Source: Pseudoalteromonas citrea (GTDB lineage: Bacteria; Pseudomonadota; Gammaproteobacteria; Enterobacterales; Alteromonadaceae). From it: 64,000 nt of DNA. Of the stretch, positions 48,857-56,677 are shown piece after piece. The stretch is taken from assembly GCF_000238375.3 (NCBI RefSeq), contig NZ_AHBZ03000015.1:186001-250000 (forward strand), given 5' to 3'. A program made the translations under genes and the position numbers. Under the pieces are notes generated by a model. It ran no database searches. It saw only the letters and a program-made list of their open reading frames with translations, and had not been told where the DNA came from. The first letter of the stretch is position 1, and the number at the start of each line of letters is the position of its first letter.

Positions 48857-50059
48857 TTAGGCACTCGTTGAGTATTCAGAAACAGCCTGACAAAAAGTGG
48901 TAATATCATCTACCGTTAAGTCTGCACGCCCCATTACTCTCAGCCCTGCATGGCCTTTAGGCACAATTGGGAAAAACACAGGTGAAGTATAAAAACCTCG
49001 TTTATAAACTTCACTAGACGTTTGTATCGCCCTTTCAGCATCAAACAATTCCACGACTCTAATAGGTAAATTATTATTTGCATTTATAGTAGGAATTAAT
49101 TCATCAAATAATGACATAACATGGGATAACTTTTTTTGTAATTGAATGAGCTCATCTGATTCGTGAATCGAAATGGATGAATTAATTGCACCTAAAGAAG
49201 CCACATTAGCGGTTTGAGACCACCCTAGCGGGCCACCAAAAATATCAATTTTTCTGCGCATTAACGGATCACCTAAAAGCACTACTCCTCCGGTCGCACC
49301 AAACGCTTTCCCTAATGAAGCGACAATTATTGTTCTTTTGTTAAGCTCTTCATAATTTGCTCTGACAAAGCCCACCCCATTTTTTCCATACATACTAATA
49401 GAATGAGAGTCGTCAAAATAGACATATAAGCCGTACTTATCTTGTAATGCCTGAAGCTCTTTTACTGGGGCATACCCACCCATACTATATGCGCCATCAG
49501 CGATATAACACACGGGACGATCTCCAGCCTCTTTCAATTGTTTTTCGATAAAGTCTAGATCATTATGATCACATGTAAGTACTGTTGTTTCATCTCCGCA
49601 AAAAGCTTTCATGTGATTCATAGAGAAATGGGCGAAGCGATCGAAAATCATCACTGGCTTTTTATCGTTAGTCAAAACACCAGATGAAATAAGAGGCAAA
49701 ACCCCACTGGAGGCCGCCGCACATGAGACTGTCACAATTGCTTCAGCTTTAAACAACCGACTCAGGTTAGTCTCAACTTCATCGAGTAAACTCAACCCGA
49801 TCCTCGTTCGCGACGTTGGTAATATTGTGACCTTCTCAGTCTCCAACGCCTTAATTGCGCCTGAGATAATTTTAGGATGTTTATCCAACCCAAGATAAGA
49901 GCAAGAACACATATTTATAAATTCGTGTCCATTTTGCGTTTTTAGTTTGTTGGACTCCGTATAACGGGTTCTAATATGCGTGAGGTCATTAGATGAAGCT
50001 GCATCCCAAGATGCTTCAGCTAAACTGACCATTTTCTTAATATTAGAAAAATTATTCAT
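48857..50059 (-). CDS. Alpha-oxoamine-synthase-like PLP enzyme
   Basis: This 400-residue fold-type I PLP enzyme is close to the KBL/BioF/ALA synthase/CqsA group, which condenses an acyl-CoA with an amino acid to an aminoketone with loss of CO2. The PLP Lys is K251 in ASLGKAFGATGG. The Asp-His pair is in DDSHSISMYGKNG (D216/D217, H219). A ring-stacking His144 lies in FDRFAHFSM, and GLRVMGRADLT is near the C-terminus. The N-terminal CSCSYLGLDKHP is also typical. It is last in the operon, with AAGGAG before the ATG. Substrates cannot be read from sequence; a plain aminotransferase is less likely. Confidence 0.8.
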   Translation of the reverse strand: MNNFSNIKKMVSLAEASWDAASSNDLTHIRTRYTESNKLKTQNGHEFINMCSCSYLGLDKHPKIISGAIKALETEKVTILPTSRTRIGLSLLDEVETNLSRLFKAEAIVTVSCAAASSGVLPLISSGVLTNDKKPVMIFDRFAHFSMNHMKAFCGDETTVLTCDHNDLDFIEKQLKEAGDRPVCYIADGAYSMGGYAPVKELQALQDKYGLYVYFDDSHSISMYGKNGVGFVRANYEELNKRTIIVASLGKAFGATGGVVLLGDPLMRRKIDIFGGPLGWSQTANVASLGAINSSISIHESDELIQLQKKLSHVMSLFDELIPTINANNNLPIRVVELFDAERAIQTSSEVYKRGFYTSPVFFPIVPKGHAGLRVMGRADLTVDDITTFCQAVSEYSTSA

Positions 50060-50065
50060 AATTAA

Positions 50066-51004
50066 TTACTCCTTTAAATTGATACAATTTAAATTTGAAG
50101 TCTCCTCAAGAGACAGTAAATACTCTACAAAATAGAGATCCATCAACGCAGTACCTATTGAACTAAATATAGAAATCTTCGAAGCTAGGTCATCATGAGG
50201 CATCTCAAAGAGCTCATTGGGTTCAATAGCCTTACTATGCACATCACCGGCTTCCACAATTGCAAACTCTCTATTTTCTGTCACAACAGTATGTTGAGAC
50301 ATTTCTTGATGTGATAATTCTCGGTTTACTCGACTGTGAGAGCCAATTAAGCCAATGTGTGTGCCTGGTGATACTTTCTGCAAAGAGAAAACAGGTTCAT
50401 TACTTGTCGTTGCAGTAATAACGATTTTTTTATTGCTGACACAATCGGAAACATTGTCTACAACATCAACCACAATGTCGCTGTACTGCGCTAAAAGTAC
50501 AGCTCGCAACTTAAGCGCTTTAGCATGGGTACGGGAATAAATGCTGATCTGCTTGATAGGCCTTATAGATAAGATTGCGTGTACTTGATATTCCGCTTGC
50601 ACACCAGCGCCAATTATTCCTAACGAATCAGCTAACTCAGGTGTACAATGCATAGCAATTGCAGCTGAAGCTGCTGCGGTTCGTAATCCTGTCATTGAAT
50701 CGCCATCAATTAAAGCTAGAGGTACACCTGTTTTAGTACAAAATACATTTGTAATAGCATGAATTGCGGAAAGATTACCTCCTGTAACTAATGCGGCATT
50801 TTTTACAATAAATAACTCACTACACTCATCCACTGCAGGCATAGAACCAAACACTGAAAATGGCTTATCTTTAAATATCAATGTCCGTTTCGGCACATTT
50901 GATTTCGTTACGGCAAGCTGATGTAACATTTTTCTTTGAAAGAATTGAGTTAATCTTTTTATATCAATAAGCTGCTCTACTACAGAGGCTGTGTATACTC
51001 TCAT
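50066..51004 (-). CDS. Ornithine cyclodeaminase / mu-crystallin family protein
   Basis: The 312-residue NAD(P)-dependent family includes ornithine cyclodeaminase, alanine dehydrogenase, ketimine reductases and SbnB. The Rossmann motif GAGVQAEYQ is at residues 132-140. The family signature LIDGDSMTGLRTAAASA is at about 99-115. A substrate-carboxylate Arg lies in VPKRTLIF and a Lys in ELFIVKNAA. The usual FxDD-type Asp occurs near the C-terminus. It could make, reduce or deaminate a cyclic imine or N-substituted amino acid. The start overlaps the upstream stop by four bases. Confidence 0.8.
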   Translation of the reverse strand: MRVYTASVVEQLIDIKRLTQFFQRKMLHQLAVTKSNVPKRTLIFKDKPFSVFGSMPAVDECSELFIVKNAALVTGGNLSAIHAITNVFCTKTGVPLALIDGDSMTGLRTAAASAAIAMHCTPELADSLGIIGAGVQAEYQVHAILSIRPIKQISIYSRTHAKALKLRAVLLAQYSDIVVDVVDNVSDCVSNKKIVITATTSNEPVFSLQKVSPGTHIGLIGSHSRVNRELSHQEMSQHTVVTENREFAIVEAGDVHSKAIEPNELFEMPHDDLASKISIFSSIGTALMDLYFVEYLLSLEETSNLNCINLKE

Positions 51005-51528
51005 AACAGAGCATCTAAAATAGATTGTGGTTCAACAGGAACTAAAAAGCTACGTTCCCAAATTAAAACAATATCAGATGAGTTTTTTAATCCTTTTGTT
51101 TCAACAGTAACAATCCCCTGTCCAGGTCTAGAATTAGAAAGACGCTTACTTAGGATTTTTGACTCGGCATACAGAGTATCTCCGATAAATACGGGGGACA
51201 ACAGTTGCACGTTTTTCCAGCCTAAATTTGCAATGGCTCTGGCACTCGTCGCAGCTAAGCTAAGCCCCCCTATAATTGAAAATGTAACTAAGCTAGATAC
51301 TAGCGGCTTTCCAAATTCAGTTGATTCGGCATATTCCGAGTCAATATGTAGTGGGTGCGTATTCATATTAATTAAAGATTGCCAAATATTATCAACCTCT
51401 GTGACTGTTCGACCTGGTTTATGCTCAATTACATCACCAACTTCAAAATCATCATAATATAAACCATGACTTTCTACATAACGCTGTCCGCCTACATGTT
51501 TCAATTTACTTAATACTTTACTTTTCAT
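51001..51528 (-). CDS. MaoC-like acyl-CoA hydratase/dehydratase
   Basis: The 175-residue hot-dog protein resembles mesaconyl-CoA hydratase and other MaoC enzymes. The core segment NMNTHPLHIDSEYAESTEFGKPLVSS contains the catalytic His and Asp (HxxxxD-type) and the FGKPL motif. YYDDFEVGD at the N-terminal side is typical too. It starts at ATG 51528 with AGGA upstream; an ATG 18 bases earlier would overlap the lyase gene. Presence beside a CitE-like lyase suggests the pair acts on a beta-hydroxyacyl-CoA such as a malyl-CoA type compound. The direction is unknown. Confidence 0.82.
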   Translation of the reverse strand: MKSKVLSKLKHVGGQRYVESHGLYYDDFEVGDVIEHKPGRTVTEVDNIWQSLINMNTHPLHIDSEYAESTEFGKPLVSSLVTFSIIGGLSLAATSARAIANLGWKNVQLLSPVFIGDTLYAESKILSKRLSNSRPGQGIVTVETKGLKNSSDIVLIWERSFLVPVEPQSILDALL

Positions 51529-51532
51529 AACT

Positions 51533-52360
51533 TCATCCTGCTGCATTTATTATTTTTCTGGCCATTTTTATAAATGGGGGACCAATCATATTACTTTTCA
51601 CTGTAGATATACTTGAGCAACTCTTATGGTTCAGTCTTTCACTGGCTTCAATAACTTCATTAGAAAAATCTAATTCCTCCTGTGTTGGAGAAAACACCTC
51701 ATTAATTAAAGAGACTTGCTTTGGATGTATTGCAATTTTTCCGTGATAACCTAGCCTCCTTGCAATTCGGCATTCTTGATCTAATTCGTTAATATTCTCT
51801 AATGAAAAACACGGTGAATCTATCGCATAAGCATTAATTTGATTTGCGGCCAAGGAAATTTCTGTTCGTGCAAATGTTAAGTCTAATGCACTAGGGACTT
51901 TCCCCATACTTTCAGAAAAATCTGCTGAACCAAATATAAGCCCATCAATATATGAACTAGCATTAACAATTCTATCAAGAGATTTAAGTGCTTTAATACT
52001 TTCAATCACACAAAACAGCTTAACATTTGGAAACGCTTGCCTTAATATATCACCGACGATATTAACGCTTTCAGGAGCTTCAACTTTTGGCAATATAAAA
52101 AAGTCTGGAGAAACTTCTCTATTTATAAAAAACAAAATATCTTCCAGTCCATATTTTGTATCTATTGCATTTATTCTAACTGCCGTTTTTATCTGGTTAT
52201 TTCTTAATAAACTTGCAGAAATTAAGTCCCTTGCTTTTTCTTTTTGTCTTTCAGGAACTGAATCTTCCAAATCAAAATGTGCAACGCTTGCGTTCACTTC
52301 TATTGACTTACTAACTACATCATATTTATTCGGTGGAGCACAAAGTAAACTTTTAATCAT
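51533..52360 (-). CDS. CitE-like (HpcH/HpaI superfamily) CoA-ester lyase
   Basis: This 275-residue TIM-barrel lyase is of the citrate-lyase-beta / malyl-CoA lyase type. Conserved segments are HFDLEDSVP (metal-site Asp/Glu), VRINA, FFILPKVE, VIES (metal Glu), IFGSADFSESMG (metal Asp) and GYHGKIAIHPKQV near residue 215. Family enzymes cleave or form 3-hydroxyacyl-CoAs from glyoxylate or acetyl groups and an acyl-CoA. It is first in the operon, with a strong GGAGG site before the ATG. The actual substrate is unknown. Confidence 0.82.
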   Translation of the reverse strand: MIKSLLCAPPNKYDVVSKSIEVNASVAHFDLEDSVPERQKEKARDLISASLLRNNQIKTAVRINAIDTKYGLEDILFFINREVSPDFFILPKVEAPESVNIVGDILRQAFPNVKLFCVIESIKALKSLDRIVNASSYIDGLIFGSADFSESMGKVPSALDLTFARTEISLAANQINAYAIDSPCFSLENINELDQECRIARRLGYHGKIAIHPKQVSLINEVFSPTQEELDFSNEVIEASERLNHKSCSSISTVKSNMIGPPFIKMARKIINAAG

Positions 52361-53278
52361 ATATACCTCCAGAACATAAACCCATATAAATTAAAAAACA
52401 GGAAACTAAAAAACACTCCCATAAAATGGAAAAAAGACAACGAAAAAAACGTAACACACAGACAAGCTAAAAATCAAATCCGTGAAAAAACAAAAAAAAC
52501 AAAATAAAAACATAATAAAAACAAAAAACACAACAATTTAAAAACCAGAACCTTATTACTAATATTTGGTAAAATAAAAAGGAATTAAAATTAAAACCAC
52601 ACACTATCAAACACAATAAAAACCAAAAAAAAAAAAATATTAAAAATTAAATAAAAAAATTAAAAACCACACAATTAAGAAGCTAAAATAAAATTCCATC
52701 ATATTGATAGTTAAATTTTTCATCAAAAAACCTTACCCCCTTAAATACTAACAAGAATCAACTAATATTAGGCAGTATGCCAATCGTATTTGTGAGGTTC
52801 ATAAAGAGTGCGAAGCTTTACCTAGCCTACAAAACATAATTTATAAATAATGTGTACTTTCCTAATATGAACGCTGTCAGATAAATACAAGTGGTTGTTG
52901 ATTCTGTGACTATGAGATAATCTCGAGAAATAAAAGGCGATGCAATTTCCCCTCTTCCTTCTGACGAAGTGGTGTATAAAAAGCATACTAATATTCACCA
53001 TCCAAAAAAGCACAATACTAAATATTAGGACTGTTACCCTAAGTACTGCATAGCTTAATTTAACGAATTACTGAATTTATAAGGAATAAGAACCTAAAGC
53101 TTAAATCAACGCTATCTAAGTAAAAATCCTTAGTTTTAATTTGAATAAGCCGGACAATAAATAGAGGGATTAATAGTTTAGTGCTGCATTCAATACAAAA
53201 AAAAGCGAAATTTAGCTATGATATAAATGTTATGAAAGCTGTTTACACTCAACTATCCACTTATTTTCACCTAATGAC
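52361..53278. other. A-rich, G-poor low-complexity intergenic region
   Basis: There is no convincing gene in 918 bases. From about 52380 to 52690 the plus strand is very rich in A runs with scattered C and almost no G, so the leader RNA of the minus-strand operon would be U/G-rich and nearly C-free. From 52700 the composition is more ordinary. A roughly 30-codon plus-strand fragment ending at 52850 could be a gene remnant. Confidence 0.6.
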
Positions 53279-53614
53279 GGCGTTGTTTCCTAAATAATTG
53301 AGCTTCTTTGATTTGGTGCGATCAGATCATTAAATACCTTAACTCATGACGCGAAATGAAGAAGAAAACTAGGAATTGGTCACAGTGCAATCGTGCTTTG
53401 CTTCAACGCGATAACATCAATATTTGGCTAAGTGATAGTGCCATCTCAAAAAATATCGAAAAACACGGTGCCTGTGGTCGTTCAAATCACTATTCTGATT
53501 TAGCAATTGAAACCTGTTTAACTTTAAAGGCTGTATTCCATTTGCCACTCAGAGCCTTAGAAGGGTTTGTAAATTCCTTGCTCACTATGATGGATACCTC
53601 GTAGCAATCACCCG
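53279..53614 (+). mobile_element. IS5/IS903-type element remnant, copy 1 (left end only)
   Basis: The left end begins GGCGTTGTTTCCTAAATAA and is nearly identical to the second copy at 55677 for about 330 bases. Homology stops at AATCACCCG (53614), so the right two thirds and the right inverted repeat are missing. Confidence 0.8.
53356..53604 (+). pseudogene. Truncated IS5-family transposase N-terminus
   Basis: Eighty-two residues match the N-terminal part of IS903-group transposases: NWSQCNRALLQR, IWLSDSAI, GRSNHYSDLAIET, LTLKAVFHLPLRALEGF and the short TMMD segment. Full transposases are about 300 residues, and the DDE catalytic core is absent. The frame ends at a TAG where the second copy continues, so it cannot be functional. 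Confidence 0.85.
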
Positions 53615-53660
53615 TTATTTATATGTATGAAATTTAATGACTTTTGCTAATTATTTGGTA

Positions 53661-53704
53661 TTGACGTGTCCGTTTGACCATCATACTATGTCTCCGTAGT
53701 ATGA
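53661..53704 (+). promoter_or_regulatory. Two staggered sigma-70 promoters over a palindrome
   Basis: TTGACG (53661-53666) -N17- TACTAT (53684-53689) and TTGACC (53674-53679) -N17- TAGTAT (53697-53702). The inverted repeat TCATACTA-N8-TAGTATGA (53681-53704) contains both -10 hexamers, so one protein could block both. Confidence 0.55.
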
Positions 53705-53744
53705 CTACATAAAACCAAATCAGACAGTACAATAAGGAATTGTT

Positions 53745-54218
53745 TTGAAAAAAATGTCTATCGCTGCTTTACTCGTATCTTCATTCGCAATTAGCAGTCA
53801 TGCACTTGCAACTGATTATACAGTCACAAAGAAAAAACAACCGAGTAGAATGCTAGTATTAAGTTCTGCTGGTGGACTCTCAAGTGAATTATTCGCTGTA
53901 TTGAACATGGATTTAAGTGATATTCCATATAGAGACAAAACAGGAACTATCACTGGAATTAGCTATGTTTCTGCAAGCTTTTCAGACTCAGCTACCGAAA
54001 CAGCTGAGTTGTGTTTTTATCGCGCGTATAGCTCAAACCCATTAATGTGTGAGGAAATTGTACCTAACTCATCGGGCATGGTGAATACCTTTAATGGCCA
54101 ATGGTTCAAAGCAGGTGTTGAAGCTTCAATTGTTCACAGAGTTGAAGCAACGGGCCGTTTTCATTATTTAGAACCAAACAGGGAAGAGAGTGTTACTTTC
54201 CACTATACTACGGACTAG
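53745..54218 (+). CDS. Secreted protein of unknown function, 157 residues
   Basis: I do not recognise this protein. A signal peptide is clear: KKMSIAALLVSSFAISSHALA, cleavage near residue 22. Start TTG 53745 has AAGGA well placed and supplies the lysines of the signal; ATG 53754 is the alternative. The mature part is about 135 residues and polar, with one cysteine pair (LCFYRAYSSNPLMC, 13 residues apart) that could form a disulfide. It is probably a small beta-rich periplasmic or exported protein. A near-consensus promoter pair precedes it and a strong terminator follows. It lies between two IS remnants. Confidence 0.75.
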   Translation: MKKMSIAALLVSSFAISSHALATDYTVTKKKQPSRMLVLSSAGGLSSELFAVLNMDLSDIPYRDKTGTITGISYVSASFSDSATETAELCFYRAYSSNPLMCEEIVPNSSGMVNTFNGQWFKAGVEASIVHRVEATGRFHYLEPNREESVTFHYTTD

Positions 54219-54226
54219 TGAGTCTG

Positions 54227-54253
54227 TTGCCCCTAGCTAAGGGGCAATTTTTT
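54227..54253 (+). terminator. Rho-independent terminator after the secreted protein
   Basis: The stem TTGCCCCT / AGGGGCAA with a 5-base loop is followed by six T. It lies 23 bases before the start of the next gene, so that gene needs its own promoter or readthrough. Confidence 0.9.
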
Positions 54254-54275
54254 ACGCTTAGAAGAGATAGATAAT

Positions 54276-55640
54276 ATGGATATATCAAGCACTAAGTGGA
54301 GTTCAAACACAGGCGTAACGCCTAAAAACTCTCTAAGGTCACAATCAGTATTAAGCCAATACAAGCAAAACGAGACAAATGTGTCGTTCTCTTCGTTAGC
54401 AATAAAGCTAAAGGATGCACAACGAGCGATTGATAACACACAATTCAATCAGCTATCATTGTCTTGGAACAAAGGCAATGGTCTTGCCAGTAATGAACGT
54501 AACGAAAAAGAAATTGCTGCTGCGAAGTGGGAATTCGAGAATTTGTCAAAAGGTCAGTTGGAGACAATTGCATTAGACCCAAGTGGTACATTTTCTAATT
54601 CGCAAAAAGTATCGGCATATGAACAGTGGCATGTGCTAGATCAAATGATGCTGTCTGATTTACAGAGAAATAGCCTCAAACACGAACGACTATCTGATGC
54701 AACGGCATCATTTGAAGATGCATTGCAAACTCATGTCAGTTCATTTTCTGCACTAAGCAAAATGATGGTTTCTGAGCAGTATGTCTCAAACGCGCAATCT
54801 CAATTCGCTGCCACAGTCAACGAGCACAGTAAAGCATCATCTAAAAACACAAACCAGTCTGAACATTATTACGCGGTAATGGTGAAAGAGATTTTTGCTG
54901 GTGATGAACCCGATATACTTAGTGGTGCTGATGGCATGTCTCTTTCTAACGCCTCAAAAAGTCCATTTGAGTTTTTAACTCAAGAGGATAGAGAGTTACT
55001 GTCAGGTATGTACGAATATGTTGACCAAAATGAAATTGACTTTAAATATATTAAGAGGCTTGCCAGTGATCTGGGTGATTATAGAAAGCACAATAATGGC
55101 AAGCTTGTAAGTAACTTTAATGATGGTCATTTTGATGCTTCAGGGCGCCAGCTTACTGTTGATTTTACAGCGGAAGATCGGGCCACGATTGATTACTTGC
55201 TTTCGAGTGACGGGCTGTCTTCGAGCAAACTAGATCAAGGTTTCATTTCATTTATGACGGAGCCCGGCCTAGGGGCCTTATCTCATGTTGGAAGTTACCA
55301 GTTTTTACAGCATATGGTTGAAGTGACTGGCGGCATAGAAACAAGTGTATCGGCAACTGATTTCAATACTTTTAAAGATTTTTCGAGTACTGGCGAGCGA
55401 TATGTCTTGAGTACCTCAGGCGAAGCTATAAACATCCCAGAGCCTGATGTCGTTTGTAAGAACGGCCATTGCGAAGTTACGGAAAAAGGCCGACAAAATG
55501 GGGTTATATTGGAGCAAGACAGAGAAGTGTTTCAGCCTGCTTTCGATTCAAAATCTGCATCAGTTGAATTTTTAATGCAGCAGCTTACAGATACTGAAAA
55601 GCATGGTAACATTTGGTATAAATGGCTTAAAAATGAATAG
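54276..55640 (+). CDS. Orphan 454-residue protein, unknown function
   Basis: I do not recognise this protein. It has no signal peptide or TM segment and is acidic, polar and mostly helical in appearance, with a Ser/Asn/Gln-rich N-terminus (residues 1-40). Repeated helical segments follow at about 40-170. A possible calcium-loop-like stretch (ALDPSGTFSNSQK, 99-111) and a second region with LTQEDRELLSGMYEYVDQNEIDFKY (234-258) are visible. Only two cysteines occur, as CKNGHC at 394-399. The ATG has AGAGAT upstream. It is in the same IS-bounded unit as the secreted protein, separated by a terminator. An exported or structural role is possible but unsupported. Confidence 0.75.
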   Translation: MDISSTKWSSNTGVTPKNSLRSQSVLSQYKQNETNVSFSSLAIKLKDAQRAIDNTQFNQLSLSWNKGNGLASNERNEKEIAAAKWEFENLSKGQLETIALDPSGTFSNSQKVSAYEQWHVLDQMMLSDLQRNSLKHERLSDATASFEDALQTHVSSFSALSKMMVSEQYVSNAQSQFAATVNEHSKASSKNTNQSEHYYAVMVKEIFAGDEPDILSGADGMSLSNASKSPFEFLTQEDRELLSGMYEYVDQNEIDFKYIKRLASDLGDYRKHNNGKLVSNFNDGHFDASGRQLTVDFTAEDRATIDYLLSSDGLSSSKLDQGFISFMTEPGLGALSHVGSYQFLQHMVEVTGGIETSVSATDFNTFKDFSSTGERYVLSTSGEAINIPEPDVVCKNGHCEVTEKGRQNGVILEQDREVFQPAFDSKSASVEFLMQQLTDTEKHGNIWYKWLKNE

Positions 55641-55676
55641 AGTCAGTATAATTAACCAATTAACGTAGACATCAAC

Positions 55677-56602
55677 GGCGTTGCTTCCTAAATAATTGAA
55701 CTTCTTTGATTTGGTGCGATCAGATCATTAAATACCTTAACTCATGACGCGAAATGAAGAAGAAAACTAGGAATTGGTCACAGTACAATCGTGCTTTAGT
55801 TCAACGCGGTAACATCAATATTTGGCTAAGTGATAGTGCCATCTCAAAGTGGCAGAATACCGAATAACACGATGGCCGTGGTCGTTCAAATCCCCTTCTG
55901 ACTTAGCAGTTGAAACCTGCTTAACCTTAAGAGCCGTATTCCATTTGCCACTCAGGGCCTAGGTTTGTAAATTCCTTGCTCACTATGATGAATACCTCGT
56001 TACAATCACCCGGTTGTAGCTGTTTATGCAAATGCAGAAAAATACTTGATGTACAATATAGAAAAAACGCAGGCAAAGGCTTTATAGATACCGTGGTTGA
56101 TAGCACCGACCTTAAAGTGCACGGAAATGGAGAATGGCATGCGAGAAAACATCGTGCGACTAAGCGCCGAGCTAGGCGAAAATTGCACTTGGCCATTGAT
56201 GCGACAAGTCACAATATTGTGGGTGCTAAACTGTCGATGGTAAATGTGTCAGATGATTGAGCATATGACACACGAAGTTGCTATGAGGAAGTCGCAGTAA
56301 AAAAGTGATTATGCGGACGTCCCCAAGAAACAATGCCGTATTTATGATGCACCAAATAGGGTTAACGCAGTGGAAAGTGAATTCAGGGTACCATCTTCGT
56401 TCACTTGCCAAGAAGGCGATGTATCATTTTAAACAATTAATGGGTGATAAACTAAGAAGTCGTCAATTCAATAGTAAGCGTACTGAACGATGATTAAAGT
56501 GAAGACAACAAATAAAATGACTAGGCTGGGTATGCCCAAATATCAGCAACAGAGTTAAAACTGAGAAATTGATTGCTAATTAGCTATTTGATCAACACGG
56601 CC
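55677..56602 (+). mobile_element. IS5/IS903-type element, copy 2, degenerate but with both ends
   Basis: The left end is GGCGTTGCTTCCTAAATAA at 55677. A recognisable right end, CTATTTGATCAACACGGCC, ends at 56602 and is roughly its inverted repeat. The length of 926 bases suits an IS903-like element with a small internal deletion. It is in the same orientation as copy 1. No clear target duplication was seen. Confidence 0.75.
55754..56557 (+). pseudogene. Degenerate IS5-family transposase
   Basis: Fragments of one transposase lie in several frames. The N-terminus (KKKTRNWSQYNRALVQRGNI) is stopped by TAA after about 36 codons. A middle part carries FIDTVVDSTDLKVHGNGEWHA (first catalytic Asp region) and RRKLHLAIDATSHNIVGA. 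The C-terminal parts are YHLRSLAKKAMYHFKQLMGDKL and NKMTRLGMPKYQQQS. About 20 codons around the second catalytic Asp seem deleted. The element cannot move by itself. Confidence 0.85.
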
Positions 56603-56677
56603 AAATAGATATCATTCTTTTATAGACTTTGGATATTAAAACAGCCAGATACATTGAATTACCTGGCTGATATCAAT

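Noticed and set aside
52380-52690. CRISPR array or tandem repeat in the A-rich region
   Set aside because: The A runs are irregular; no repeat unit of constant length or regular spacer is present.
52822-53013. 63-codon minus-strand frame
   Set aside because: Odd composition, no ribosome site and no recognisable family; probably chance in AT-rich DNA.
53279-56602. Functional composite transposon
   Set aside because: Copy 1 lacks its right end and both transposases are broken, so only a relic is supported.
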